From positions 1-42,620 of the forward strand of contig JAGOMA010000045.1 of the NCBI GenBank assembly GCA_017993775.1: DNA of 42,620 bases, read 5' to 3'. Below are positions 1-8,765 of the stretch, in pieces; position 1 is the first letter of the stretch; each line of letters starts with the position of its first letter. Below the pieces are notes generated by a model. That model had not been told where the DNA came from and did no database searches. It saw nothing but the letters and a program-made list of their open reading frames with translations. Origin of the DNA: Chloroflexota bacterium. GTDB taxonomy: Bacteria > Chloroflexota > Anaerolineae > Promineifilales > Promineifilaceae. The translations under genes were made by a program, and so were the position numbers.

Positions 1-10
1 GTTGTATAAG

Positions 11-53
11 GTGTAGGGGGTGGGGGTTAGGGGTTGGGGATTGGGGATTGGGC
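11..53. repeat. G-rich degenerate heptamer repeat
   Basis: A run built from GGGGATT/GGGGTTA-like heptamers lies just beyond the 3' end of the M20 gene. It is followed at 61-80 by CAATCTCCAATCTCCAGTCT, a second short-unit repeat. Similar runs occur at 8628-8668 and, in complementary form, inside uvrA. They resemble the short tandemly repeated heptamers (CCCCAAT type) described in cyanobacteria. No function is visible. Confidence 0.6.
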
Positions 54-79
54 GTTCGCGCAATCTCCAATCTCCAGTC

Positions 80-1225
80 TCAAAACTCCCGCAGCAGCTG
101 CATGTAGCCGCGCAGGGCTTCGCCCATTTTGGCGATGCTGATGCTTTCGCCGGCGATGTGGGCCTGGTCTTCTTCGGCGGGGGAGTAGCCGATGATGGGG
201 ATGTTGTAGGGGACGAAGTGACGGCCGTCTGTGGCAAACTGGTAGTTAAACAATTCAGCGGCCCGCCCCATGCCCGCGTCGAGGGCTGCTTTGGCCCTGA
301 TTACTTCGTCGCTCTCCGGCGGCGTGTCGAAGCCGTAGATGCGTTCGTCGGAATTGGCCAGCGGCGTGCCGGGCGCGCACCAGGCGTCGGTAATCTCGTG
401 GGGCCAGTCGCCCACCAGCTCGCTGACGAAGGTTTTGAGACTGAGCGGGCTTTCGACGGCCGTGCGCACATCCAGCAGCACGCGCGTCCAGGCGGGCGTC
501 ACGTTGGGGCTTTTGGTGTCCACCTCCACAATGGTCGGGGCGATGCTGGTGGCCCCCAGGCGGGGATGTACGCCGAGGCGGCTTTTTTGCTCGCGCAGGG
601 CCAGCAGGAACTCGGCCAGTTTGTAGTTGGGGTTGCGCCCTTTCTCGGCGACGCTGGCATGGACCGAACGGCCGTGCAGCTTCAGCCACATCTGCAAAAT
701 CCCCCGGTGGCCCAGAGCAATGTTGTTGTCCGATGGCTCGCCCAAAACGACGAGGGCCACGGGATAATCCAGGTTTTCTACCCAGAACTGCGCCCCCGCG
801 CCGCCAATCTCCTCCTGCACCACGCCGCTAAAGACCACGTCGCGCCACGGCCGTTCCCCATTCCGAAGCAGCCCGGCCATCGCATACACCTGCACCGCCA
901 GCGGCCCCTTAATGTCCGCCGTGCCCCGGCCAACGATACGGCCGTCGACAATTTCGGCGGCGAAAGGCGGCGTCGGCCACAGGGCCGGATCGCCGGGGTC
1001 CACGTGGTCCAGGTGGCTGTTGAGTACCAGCGCGGGCAGGCTGCGGTTTTGGCCGTGGAGACGGCCGTTCACGTTCCCTATCTCGTCCAGCCACACCTCG
1101 TCAAAGTGCAAAATACGCAGTTCGGCGGCGATGAGGTCGGCTAACGGCCGTTCCTCATACGGCATACTCGGCGTTTGCACCAACCGCCGGGCAAAATTCA
1201 CACAATCTGACAGTAACTTATCCAT
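80..1225 (-). CDS. M20 family metallopeptidase / deacylase (ArgE-DapE-like)
   Basis: This is a cytosolic di-zinc amidohydrolase of the M20 family, which removes acyl or aminoacyl groups from small amides. The metal-binding pattern is complete: H71 and D73 in NSHLDHVDPGD, D104 in GRGTADIKG, and the catalytic glutamate pair E138-E139 in VVQEEIGG. A dimerisation-domain histidine follows in RSVHASVAEKG. The length (381 aa) is normal. I place the start at 1225 because GGAGGT lies 4 nt upstream of that ATG; an in-frame start at 1276 would overlap the preceding gene and lacks such a site. It is the last gene of a leftward trio with a GNAT protein and a second M20 enzyme, which suggests joint processing of an N-acylated metabolite or peptide. 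The substrate cannot be read from the sequence; ArgE, DapE and YgeY-type hydrolases are all possible. Confidence 0.88.
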   Translation of the reverse strand: MDKLLSDCVNFARRLVQTPSMPYEERPLADLIAAELRILHFDEVWLDEIGNVNGRLHGQNRSLPALVLNSHLDHVDPGDPALWPTPPFAAEIVDGRIVGRGTADIKGPLAVQVYAMAGLLRNGERPWRDVVFSGVVQEEIGGAGAQFWVENLDYPVALVVLGEPSDNNIALGHRGILQMWLKLHGRSVHASVAEKGRNPNYKLAEFLLALREQKSRLGVHPRLGATSIAPTIVEVDTKSPNVTPAWTRVLLDVRTAVESPLSLKTFVSELVGDWPHEITDAWCAPGTPLANSDERIYGFDTPPESDEVIRAKAALDAGMGRAAELFNYQFATDGRHFVPYNIPIIGYSPAEEDQAHIAGESISIAKMGEALRGYMQLLREF

Positions 1226-1272
1226 CGTACCTCCGCTAAGGTGGGGAACAAGCCGCCAGCTTTTGCTCTGGC

Positions 1273-2088
1273 TCACTGGCCCATTTCAAAGGTAAGCAGC
1301 GTGGCGCAGGGTTTAAAGCCCACCCGCCGGTAAATCGATTCTGTGCCAATCGGCACAGCCAGCAAAAAGACGGCGTCTACATGCCGAGAAAAGGCGTACT
1401 GCGCCATATAGCCGGTCAGATAAGCGCCAAATCCGCGCCCACGCTGCGTGGTGACGGTGGTAATTCCGGCAATTTCGGTCAGGCCATCCAAAATTTCGGT
1501 AAACATTCCGGCCGTGACCGGCTCGCGGTTCAGCCGTAAGATGAACGCCCGGCCGGTAATAAACGAACGCCGGAATTGGTCCGGGTCGGTGTGGAGAATG
1601 CGGGCGGCGAAGGGATCGAAACCCAATTCGCTGGTCTGCCGCAGCCCTTCCTGCACATCGGCCAACGAGGAATCGCCGGAAAGTATTAGAGTCGTCAGGC
1701 CGGGCATTTGCGGCGCGGGGCGCAGTGTGTCTGGCGTGGCGATCATCACCGGCGCTTCTTCCACCTGGGTATACCCGGCGTGGCGTAAGGCGGCGGCCAA
1801 AGTGGGATTGTAGGCATCGAGGTACTGCACGCGGGGCGGCAGGCTGCGCTGGCTGAAGGCCGCGTGCAAGTTTTGCAAAACGGCCGTATCCACCGCCTCG
1901 CAGTTTCGAATATCAGGTATCGCCAGGCTGGCGGCGGCTTCGTCGGAGTCGAAGTAGATGGTAAAGGGTGAAACAGCCACTGTTTCGGCGGCGGCGACTT
2001 TCATTTTGAGATAGGCTTGAATGCGTTCTATTTGATCAAACACGGGTTTTTTGTCCATTTTTAGCTGCATACCGCGCTTATGTATCAC
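1273..2088 (-). CDS. GNAT family N-acetyltransferase
   Basis: Likely acetyl-CoA-dependent N-acetyltransferase of 271 residues. The C-terminal half carries the GNAT acetyl-CoA loop (QRGRGFGAYLTGYM), followed by an alpha-helix and a typical strand with YRRVGFKP near the C-terminus. The N-terminal half is less conserved and may be a second, degenerate GNAT-like domain. The start is uncertain: ATGs at 2088, 2070 and 2058 are in frame and none has a clear Shine-Dalgarno sequence. The gene begins 11 nt after the stop of the upstream M20 gene and ends 47 nt before the next M20 start, so the three are probably co-transcribed. The acceptor substrate is unknown. Confidence 0.8.
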   Translation of the reverse strand: MIHKRGMQLKMDKKPVFDQIERIQAYLKMKVAAAETVAVSPFTIYFDSDEAAASLAIPDIRNCEAVDTAVLQNLHAAFSQRSLPPRVQYLDAYNPTLAAALRHAGYTQVEEAPVMIATPDTLRPAPQMPGLTTLILSGDSSLADVQEGLRQTSELGFDPFAARILHTDPDQFRRSFITGRAFILRLNREPVTAGMFTEILDGLTEIAGITTVTTQRGRGFGAYLTGYMAQYAFSRHVDAVFLLAVPIGTESIYRRVGFKPCATLLTFEMGQ

Positions 2089-2099
2089 GGTCCGGTTGG

Positions 2100-3332
2100 T
2101 TATTGTTGCAAAAGGGAGAGAACGGCCGTTACGTTCAATAACGCTTTGGGCACAAAAGAGGCGGGCTGGCAGTATTCCTGCTCCTTGCTGCCGTCGGCGC
2201 TTTGCTCCGAGCAGTGAGAATTACCGCCGGAAACGCCCAATCCATCCAACGAGGGAACAAGATGCCAGAAATAGTTGCCGTCGCTCAGGCCGCCTCGCTC
2301 CTCCGGCTCCACCTGGATGCCCAAAGACTCGCCTGCCGCCTGCCAAATAGCCAGCAAATTATCCGTCGCCGGATTTCGCGGCCAGGGTTGGGTTTTACGC
2401 GTTTGCCGCACTGTCACGCGGCAGGCAAACGCGCCGTCGGCGCTGGTCACATCGGCCAGGCCGTTCAGGGCCAACATGCCGGCCACGCCCTCGTCGTACA
2501 CTTTGGGCGAGAAGGCGCGCATTTCCACGCCGGCTGCCGCCAGATGGGGCACGCGGTTGGTGACTGTGCCGCCGTGAACGACGCCCACGTTGAAAGTCAG
2601 GTTACGGCCGTAATCGGTCATGGCCGCCACACGCTGAATAACGTCAGCCATTTGCACAATCGCGTTTGCGCCCTGCTCGTGGGCGCTGCCCGCATGTGAC
2701 GCCCGGCCTTCGGTTTCCAGGTGATAGACGGCCATGCCTTTACGCGCCACCACGACTTTGGCGCGGTCCTTTTCCAGGTAGCCGCCTTCAAAAATGAGAC
2801 ACGCCAGGGCATTTGTCAGATGGTCAATGCACAATTGGCCAAAATCGGCGCCATCTGTTTCTTCAGAAGCATCGAGCAAGATGGTCCAGGTTGTGTGGTG
2901 ATAAATGTCCGGGCTGATGGCGCGGAGGGCATCCAGCATCATGTAAATGAGGACTGTCCCGCCTTTGATGTCTACTGTGCCGGGGCCATAAATGCGCGCG
3001 CCTTCGTCGCGCCAGGCAAAATTGTGGCGAATTTCTTCGTCGGGCGGGAAAACCGTGTCTAAATGGGAGACCAGGCCGATTTGTTTAGCCGATTTGCCAG
3101 GTTTGTGCAGCACAAGGTGGCGGCCAAAATTGGGGTTGGCGGAGGGGACAAATACGGCCGTAAACCCCAACGCTGTAAAGGCAACGGCCGTCAGCTCGCC
3201 CAGTTGGTCTACACCTGCGGCATTGGCCGTAAAGCTGTTGATTTCGACCATTTGCCGCAGCAAGTCTAGATAAGCAGAAAGGTTTTCTTCTAAGTAGGCG
3301 CGAATGTGATCTTGAATGTCAGATTGGGTCAT
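2100..3332 (-). CDS. M20 family metallopeptidase (carboxypeptidase G2-like)
   Basis: A second M20 di-zinc hydrolase, 410 aa. Metal ligands are H90 and D92 in SHLDTVFPP and D121 in GPGTVDIKGG, with E157-E158 in DASEETDG as the base/ligand pair. The sequences KGMAVYHLETEGRASHAG and GVVHGGTVTNRVP are typical of the dimerisation domain of the glutamate carboxypeptidase (CPG2) branch, and SGGNSHCSEQ near the C-terminus fits the last metal histidine. AAGGAT precedes the ATG at 3332. It heads the leftward operon with the GNAT and the other M20 enzyme and lies 72 nt downstream of the histidine kinase on the same strand. It probably acts on N-acyl amino acids or peptides in the cytosol; the exact substrate is not deducible. 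Confidence 0.88.
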   Translation of the reverse strand: MTQSDIQDHIRAYLEENLSAYLDLLRQMVEINSFTANAAGVDQLGELTAVAFTALGFTAVFVPSANPNFGRHLVLHKPGKSAKQIGLVSHLDTVFPPDEEIRHNFAWRDEGARIYGPGTVDIKGGTVLIYMMLDALRAISPDIYHHTTWTILLDASEETDGADFGQLCIDHLTNALACLIFEGGYLEKDRAKVVVARKGMAVYHLETEGRASHAGSAHEQGANAIVQMADVIQRVAAMTDYGRNLTFNVGVVHGGTVTNRVPHLAAAGVEMRAFSPKVYDEGVAGMLALNGLADVTSADGAFACRVTVRQTRKTQPWPRNPATDNLLAIWQAAGESLGIQVEPEERGGLSDGNYFWHLVPSLDGLGVSGGNSHCSEQSADGSKEQEYCQPASFVPKALLNVTAVLSLLQQ

Positions 3333-3404
3333 GGTTGCATCCTTATTCGTTCATGGTGACCCATTTATAACATCGCTTGCAAGGGCGGCAAGGGAAAGTT
3401 GAAG

Positions 3405-5588
3405 TTAGTGACCTTCTTTGGCAGTTGGCTTGGGCGGCCAGAGCAACGTGAAACAACATCCTTCACCCGGCCAGCAGTGGTAGGTAATTCGGCCGCCATG
3501 CAGCCGCATGATTTCTTTGGCAATGGCTAACCCTAAGCCCAATCCCGGCGTAAAACCAGATGCAGCCAAACTGCCGCGAAAGAACCGGCCAAATATTTTG
3601 GGCTGATCTTCGGGCAAGATGCCGGGGCCGGTGTCGGTGACGCTAATGCTGGTCCAGCCTTGTGGTCCTGGCGGTTCCTGAACGATGTCTATCCGAATTT
3701 GGCCGTTTGCCGGGGTAAAGTTGAGGGCGTTCTGGATGATTTCCATCAGGGCTTTATGAATATATTCGGCGCTGCCAAAGATGGTGGGAAACGGCCGTTC
3801 CCCATCTGGCACGAGCAATTTAATCTGTTTCTGGTCCGCTTCAATCTGAAATTGCAGCACCAGGGGTGAAATGATGGTGCGTAAATCAATTAACTGCGCG
3901 TTGTCCAGGGTTTGCATGCTGTCGAGCCGGGCAATGGTCAAAATTCGTTCTGTCAGATGCTCCAATCGATCGAGCTGTAATTCCAGGACCTTAACATATT
4001 CGATGGTTTTGGGCGACAAGTCTTGCCGCTGCATGAGCGAGACATAGAGTTTGATATTGGACAAAGGGGTGCGAAACTCATGGGAGATGTTGGAGACGAA
4101 TTGATTCCGCGCCAGCTCTAATTTGCGCAGGTCGCTGATGTCGTAGAGGGTCCAGACAGCGCCGGTCAGACGGCCATTGGCATCCAGAACCGGTACGGCC
4201 GTTACTTCACAAATCAACGACTGGTCGGGGGAAACGGCCGTTGTTAGCTGCGTCTGCCATGACCGGCCAGACGAAAGCGCGTCGTCGATCATGACCCGCT
4301 GAGTCTCATAAGCTGCGCCCAGGACAACTTCGCCAACCGACTGCCCCACCAGCAACTCCTGGAGCTGGCCAATCAGATGGCCAAACTCATAGTTAACATA
4401 TTGAATAGCCAAAGCCACATCCGTGAGCGCAATCCCCTCATTGACGCTGCGTAAAACCGTTTCCACCTTCTCTTTTTCAGCCTCGATTTCGGCCGTTCGC
4501 ACCCCAACCAACGCCTCAAGATGATTGGTTAATTCTTGCAAATTCTTTTCGGTCACCTTACGGGCAGTAATATCACGCAGCACAATCAACCGGCCGGTTA
4601 GTTTGCCGGGGTCTTGCCAAAGCGGCGTCTGCCTGACATCAAAATATCGCTGCCGCCCGCCGACATCCATGCTAATTTCTACTTGCGAGCCGGTTGACGT
4701 GGTCAGTTGATCCAACATCACTTCATAATCGTCCATGATCTGGCGCATGGGCTGCCCCACAAGCCCCTCTGGTTGCAGACCAAAAATGTTCTGAGCCATG
4801 TAATTCAGGTCCACCAGACGATCCGCCTGATCGACCACAATCCAGGCGTCTTCCATGGTTTCCACCAGTTTGTTCCGGGCAACAGGCACCAGTTCCAAAA
4901 ACTGGTGCCAGAATAATCCAATCGCAATCACAACGCCCGTGAAGGTAAAGGTGATGGGTGTGAGGTCTAAAAAGGTAGATTGGCGCAAAAAAACATTGAA
5001 GATGAAGTTGCCCACCCAGGGGACGATCACGCCGGCCAGGATCACCAGAACCTGACCGCGATAAGGAGGCAGCGCGCCCCGTAAGGCCAGCGCCAACAAC
5101 ACCACACTGCCCAAAATAAGCGAATACCCATAGGCTACGCTAACCCAATAGGCCACTCCGCGCGTGGTGGCAATTATAATCAAACCATCACGGGCGATGA
5201 GATCAACGCTGGTGTAATACAACGCATGCCAGCGATTGGTCCAGACCAACAAAAGAATGATCGCAGGGATAATGCTTAAGACGATGATCGGCCAACCCGT
5301 GCGGCGATAGTCTCGACCGGTAAACCGGCAGGTAAACACAAACAAGGCCACCGGTACCGTAAGAATGCCCAGGTATTCGATGGCGATCCAAAAGAGGATT
5401 GTATTGAGGTCGCTGCTGAGGAGTTCGAAGCCATAGGTGAATGACCACAGGCTGGCGGCAAACATGAGGATGGCAAATGGACGGGACACGGCCGTTTGCC
5501 TGCTCCAGGAAAAGATTGCAAACACCAACGCGACAACGCCCGACAGGAACAACAGCAAAATGAATGGGTGGACCGTGTTTTGTATCAT
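3405..5588 (-). CDS. 7TM-PAS-PAS sensor histidine kinase
   Basis: Membrane-bound sensor kinase of 727 aa. About seven hydrophobic helices fill residues 1-225, as in the HisKA_7TM N-terminal module. A PAS domain (about 235-340), a short coiled coil and a second PAS domain (about 370-480) follow. The HisKA dimerisation helix has the phospho-acceptor in VSNISHEFRTPL (about residue 500). The ATPase domain shows the N box IIQNALNFTP, the G1 box VTDTGPGI, the F box FGRFFRG and the G2 box GLGLGLAIAKE, so it should be active. No response regulator is adjacent, so the partner is encoded elsewhere. A short AAGG precedes the ATG. The upstream region is shared divergently with cydA, which makes a redox or energy role possible but unproven. 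Confidence 0.9.
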   Translation of the reverse strand: MIQNTVHPFILLLFLSGVVALVFAIFSWSRQTAVSRPFAILMFAASLWSFTYGFELLSSDLNTILFWIAIEYLGILTVPVALFVFTCRFTGRDYRRTGWPIIVLSIIPAIILLLVWTNRWHALYYTSVDLIARDGLIIIATTRGVAYWVSVAYGYSLILGSVVLLALALRGALPPYRGQVLVILAGVIVPWVGNFIFNVFLRQSTFLDLTPITFTFTGVVIAIGLFWHQFLELVPVARNKLVETMEDAWIVVDQADRLVDLNYMAQNIFGLQPEGLVGQPMRQIMDDYEVMLDQLTTSTGSQVEISMDVGGRQRYFDVRQTPLWQDPGKLTGRLIVLRDITARKVTEKNLQELTNHLEALVGVRTAEIEAEKEKVETVLRSVNEGIALTDVALAIQYVNYEFGHLIGQLQELLVGQSVGEVVLGAAYETQRVMIDDALSSGRSWQTQLTTAVSPDQSLICEVTAVPVLDANGRLTGAVWTLYDISDLRKLELARNQFVSNISHEFRTPLSNIKLYVSLMQRQDLSPKTIEYVKVLELQLDRLEHLTERILTIARLDSMQTLDNAQLIDLRTIISPLVLQFQIEADQKQIKLLVPDGERPFPTIFGSAEYIHKALMEIIQNALNFTPANGQIRIDIVQEPPGPQGWTSISVTDTGPGILPEDQPKIFGRFFRGSLAASGFTPGLGLGLAIAKEIMRLHGGRITYHCWPGEGCCFTLLWPPKPTAKEGH

Positions 5589-5785
5589 GCCTTGATCAAC
5601 TCACGCTCCAAGGAGTATGCAGGACAACGCCCCTCAGATGACCTGGCCTAGCGTTTTGCCAACGCTGTGCCATTGGAATCAAACTCTTAAATCAAATCGA
5701 AATAAGCCAAAAGCTGTCTAAATTATAAGCGATTTCATCCATTCCGGTGAACCCAGTCCGGCGAATGCTAATTCCTATCGAGGAA

Positions 5786-5843
5786 GACCCTAAGGGTTTG
5801 AATTCCAAATGATCAACCTGTGTAAGAGCAAACCCTCAGGGTC
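5786..5843. repeat. 58-bp inverted-repeat element GACCCTAAGGGTTTG ... CAAACCCTCAGGGTC
   Basis: Two 15-bp arms, at 5786-5800 and 5829-5843, are complementary except at the central base and are separated by 28 nt. The same arm sequence, spacing and 58-bp length recur three times in tandem upstream of kimA (25095-25297). A compact version forms the terminator hairpin at 27352-27383. It is therefore a mobile or amplified intergenic family rather than a gene-specific site. Confidence 0.8.
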
Positions 5844-6058
5844 TGGCGCGCATATTCATCGCCGCCAACCCGCACATCACAGGCCAAAATCGAACGGCGC
5901 GAAAGTGACATGTTACCTGATTTCCCGTGACACACCTCACTATGCGTTAAGAAGGCTGCTAACTAAGATATTGTATCAATTGGCGCTTTGTCAATTCATT
6001 TAGCTTGGGGAGCTAACCGGTGAATTTTATTAAGTAACCGTTGATCTTTAACTCGGTG

Positions 6059-6092
6059 AGATTGGACCAATCTTTAAAGATTAGTCCAATCT
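6059..6092. repeat. 34-bp palindrome, AGATTGGAC family
   Basis: The arms AGATTGGACCAATCTTT / AAAGATTAGTCCAATCT pair along their whole length with one mismatched pair. Related palindromes lie at 20844-20876, 22086-22118 and 31912-31944. Here it ends 78 bp before the cydA start, so an operator role is possible. Confidence 0.8.
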
Positions 6093-6170
6093 GAAAACCG
6101 CGAACTTGTTTTACATGGTTACCAAGCCATCTCACCTGCCTGCTCCACCATGCCCAAGGAGGCATTTCTT

Positions 6171-7559
6171 ATGGATGTGACAACCCTTGCTCGGATGCAA
6201 TTTGCTATAACCACCGTCTATCACTTCTTTTTTGTCCCGCTCACGCTGGGCCTATCCATCATCGTCGCCCTCATGGAGACCCTCTATGTGCGTACCAACC
6301 GGGATATTTACAAAAGAATGACAAAATTTTGGGGTAAGCTCTTTGTTATTAATTTTGCCATGGGCGTTGTTACCGGCATTGTACAAGAGTTTCAATTCGG
6401 CATGAATTGGTCCGAATATTCGCGGTTTGTGGGAGATATTTTTGGCGCGCCGCTAGCCATCGAGGCGCTCATGGCCTTCTTCCTGGAATCCACATTCCTT
6501 GGCTTGTGGATTTTTGGCTGGGAGAAGTTATCCAAACGCGTTCATCTTTTGGCGATCTGGCTGGTGGCCATCTCGTCCAATCTCTCGGCGTTGTGGATAT
6601 TGATCGCCAATTCGTTTATGCAGCAGCCGGTGGGATACGCGCTGAATAACGGCCGTGCCGAAATGACCAATTTCTTCACCGTCGTCTTCAACCCCAACAT
6701 CTGGACCCAATTCCCCCACGTCATCGCTAGCGGGCTGGCAACCGCCGCCTTCTTTGTCCTGGGCATCAGTGCCTACCACCTGCTGCGCCAGCCGCAAGAC
6801 AACGCCATTTTCCAACGCTCCTTCCAAATCGCCGCCATCATCGGCCTGTTGGGAACCGTCGGCGTGGTGATGAGCGGGCACAGCCAGATGCAGCACCTTG
6901 TCACCAGCCAGCCCATGAAGGTCGCCGCCGCCGAAGCCCTCTGGGAAACAGAAGACCCGGCCGGCTTGTCCGTTCTTACGATTGGCAATTTGCAAGGCGA
7001 AGAAGTATTTTCGATTCGCATTCCCAACATGCTCAGCCTGCTGGCCCTGGATCAATTACAGGGAACCGTGCGCGGCCTCAATGATTTGCAAGCCGAGTAT
7101 GCCCAAACCTTCGGCCCCGGCGATTATACGCCGCCTGTTTTCATCACTTATTGGAGCTTTCGCGGCATGGTTGGCGCCGGCATCCTCATGCTGATCGCCA
7201 ATATCTACGCCCTGCTGCTGGTCATGGGCGAACAACTGGCCGACAAACCGAAATTCCTGAGCGCTTTCATCTGGTTCATGCCTCTGCCCTACATCGCCAA
7301 CACCACCGGCTGGCTTCTGACAGAATTCGGCCGTTACCCCTGGATTGTCTATGGCCTGATGAAACTGGAAGACGCCGTTTCCCTCAGCGTGTCGTCGGCG
7401 ATGGTTGTTCTGAGCCTGGCCGGTTTCACCCTGATTTATGGCGCGTTAATGGCGGCAACCATTTACCTGCTGGGCAAATTTGCCCGCCAGCCACAGCAAC
7501 CGCTCCCCATCATCCCCTCGCCGATTGGCGAACCGGCTGTCTCGCTCATTGGCGATTGA
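6171..7559 (+). CDS. cydA: Cytochrome bd ubiquinol oxidase subunit I
   Basis: CydA is the quinol-oxidising, haem-carrying subunit of the cytochrome bd terminal oxidase in the cytoplasmic membrane; it reduces O2 at low oxygen tension without pumping protons. The protein opens MDVTTLARMQFA and has the haem b595 histidine in TTVYHFFFVPLTLG. The signature QPMKVAAAEALWET follows, and GRYPWIVYG (GRQPW in E. coli) comes later. About nine membrane helices can be drawn. At 463 aa it has the short Q-loop form. I start at 6171 because AAGGAGG ends 8 nt upstream; the in-frame ATG at 6150 lies before this site. cydB and a CydDC exporter follow on the same strand, so the full oxidase and its assembly factor are together. 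A 34-bp palindrome sits 78 bp upstream. Confidence 0.97.
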   Translation: MDVTTLARMQFAITTVYHFFFVPLTLGLSIIVALMETLYVRTNRDIYKRMTKFWGKLFVINFAMGVVTGIVQEFQFGMNWSEYSRFVGDIFGAPLAIEALMAFFLESTFLGLWIFGWEKLSKRVHLLAIWLVAISSNLSALWILIANSFMQQPVGYALNNGRAEMTNFFTVVFNPNIWTQFPHVIASGLATAAFFVLGISAYHLLRQPQDNAIFQRSFQIAAIIGLLGTVGVVMSGHSQMQHLVTSQPMKVAAAEALWETEDPAGLSVLTIGNLQGEEVFSIRIPNMLSLLALDQLQGTVRGLNDLQAEYAQTFGPGDYTPPVFITYWSFRGMVGAGILMLIANIYALLLVMGEQLADKPKFLSAFIWFMPLPYIANTTGWLLTEFGRYPWIVYGLMKLEDAVSLSVSSAMVVLSLAGFTLIYGALMAATIYLLGKFARQPQQPLPIIPSPIGEPAVSLIGD

Positions 7560-7612
7560 TGCTATGGATGGCAAACGGCCGTGTTTGCCACTAACTGTCA
7601 ACGAGGTATCTC

Positions 7613-8626
7613 ATGGACTTAAACGTAATCTGGTTTGTACTCATCGCCGTACTCTACATCGGTTTCTTCCTATTAGAAGGGTTTGATTTTGGCGTCGGCA
7701 TTCTGCTGCCCTTCCTGGGCAAAGATGACAAAACGCGGCGCATGATGATCAACACCATCGGACCGCATTGGGATGGTAACGAGGTGTGGTTGCTAACGGC
7801 CGGCGGGGCAACCTTCGCCGCGTTTCCCAACTGGTACGCCACCATGTTCAGCTCCTTCTATCTGGCCCTGTTCCTGCTGCTCATAACGCTTATCCTGCGC
7901 GGCGTCGCCTTTGAATTTCGCAGCAAAGATGCCCACCCACGCTGGCGATCCGTTTGGGACTGGAGCATTTTTGTCGGCAGCCTGGTGCCGCCGCTGCTGC
8001 TGGGCGTGGCCTTCGCCAACATGATGCGCGGCATGCCTATCGACGCCACCATGACCTACACGGGCGGCTTTTTTAACCTGCTCAACCCTTACGCCCTCGT
8101 CGCCGGCCTGATGGCCGTGGCAATTTGCGTGCTGCATGGAGCTATCTTCCTCTCTCTCAAGACGACAGCGGCGCTGCAAGAAGCCAGCCGCAATACCGCC
8201 TGGCGCGTCTGGCCCATTACCGTCGTGCTGGTCGGTTTGGCCATCGTAATCACCTACACGTCCACCAATATCGTCTCGCACCTGGGCATCAATCCGGGCA
8301 TTGAACCGATCGCCGGCATTGTCACGCTGCTGGTTGCCGGCTATTTTATTCGCAAGCGGATGGACGTCTGGGCATTTATCATGACCGGTCTCACCATTGC
8401 CCTGACGGTCGTCACCGCCTTCATGATTTTATTCCCCCAGGTGATGGTTTCCAGCACGGACCCAGCCTACAGCCTGACCATCTACAACGCTTCCTCCAGT
8501 CCATACACCCTGAAGGTGATGACCATTGTGGCTCTGATTTTTGTGCCCATTGTCCTGGGCTACCAGATCTGGAGCTTCTGGGTTTTCCGCGAACGTATTA
8601 CGGAAAACAGTGCGCTGGAATATTAG
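7613..8626 (+). CDS. cydB: Cytochrome bd ubiquinol oxidase subunit II
   Basis: CydB is the structural partner of CydA in the bd oxidase. The N-terminus shows the family signature FLLEGFDFGVGILLPFLG and then NTIGPHWDGNEVWLLTAGGA; RGVAFEFRSK follows. Helices run through to the C-terminus. The length of 337 aa is standard. GAGGT lies 5 nt before the ATG. The gene begins 53 nt after cydA and is surely co-transcribed with it; the fused cydDC gene follows after 139 nt that contain a G-rich repeat. Confidence 0.97.
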   Translation: MDLNVIWFVLIAVLYIGFFLLEGFDFGVGILLPFLGKDDKTRRMMINTIGPHWDGNEVWLLTAGGATFAAFPNWYATMFSSFYLALFLLLITLILRGVAFEFRSKDAHPRWRSVWDWSIFVGSLVPPLLLGVAFANMMRGMPIDATMTYTGGFFNLLNPYALVAGLMAVAICVLHGAIFLSLKTTAALQEASRNTAWRVWPITVVLVGLAIVITYTSTNIVSHLGINPGIEPIAGIVTLLVAGYFIRKRMDVWAFIMTGLTIALTVVTAFMILFPQVMVSSTDPAYSLTIYNASSSPYTLKVMTIVALIFVPIVLGYQIWSFWVFRERITENSALEY

Positions 8627-8627
8627 C

Positions 8628-8668
8628 GGTTGGGGATTGGGGGTTGGGGGTTAGGGATTGGGGATTGT
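8628..8668. repeat. G-rich degenerate heptamer repeat (GGGGATT type)
   Basis: The run alternates GGTTGGGGATTGGGGG, GTTGGGGGTTAGGG and ATTGGGGATTG units right after the cydB stop. It is the same unit family as at 11-53. It lies inside the presumed cyd transcript, between cydB and cydDC. Multiple G-runs could in principle form a G-quadruplex on the plus strand. Confidence 0.65.
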
Positions 8669-8765
8669 TGGCGTTATCTAGCGAGGCGAGGCAACGGCCG
8701 TAAGCGTTTGGGCAGCAGCATGAACTATAACCATCCCCAATCTCAGCAATCAGTCCTTTTGCGCC

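Larger units (their letters stand above)
5589..6170. other. Divergent intergenic region, kinase / cydA
   Basis: A 582-bp non-coding stretch between the leftward histidine kinase and rightward cydA. It holds a 58-bp inverted-repeat element (5786-5843) and a 34-bp near-perfect palindrome (6059-6092), both belonging to families repeated elsewhere in the window. A 64-codon frame at 5809-6003 has no ribosome site and runs through the repeat, so I do not call it a gene. I could not pick convincing -35/-10 pairs. Confidence 0.7.

Noticed and set aside
20..1144. 374-codon open frame on the plus strand
   Set aside because: It lies antisense to the M20 gene with intact catalytic motifs; the long frame comes from GC-rich codon use and its translation shows no family.
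5809..6003. 64-codon frame between the kinase and cydA
   Set aside because: No ribosome site, begins inside the 58-bp inverted-repeat element, and shows no recognisable features.
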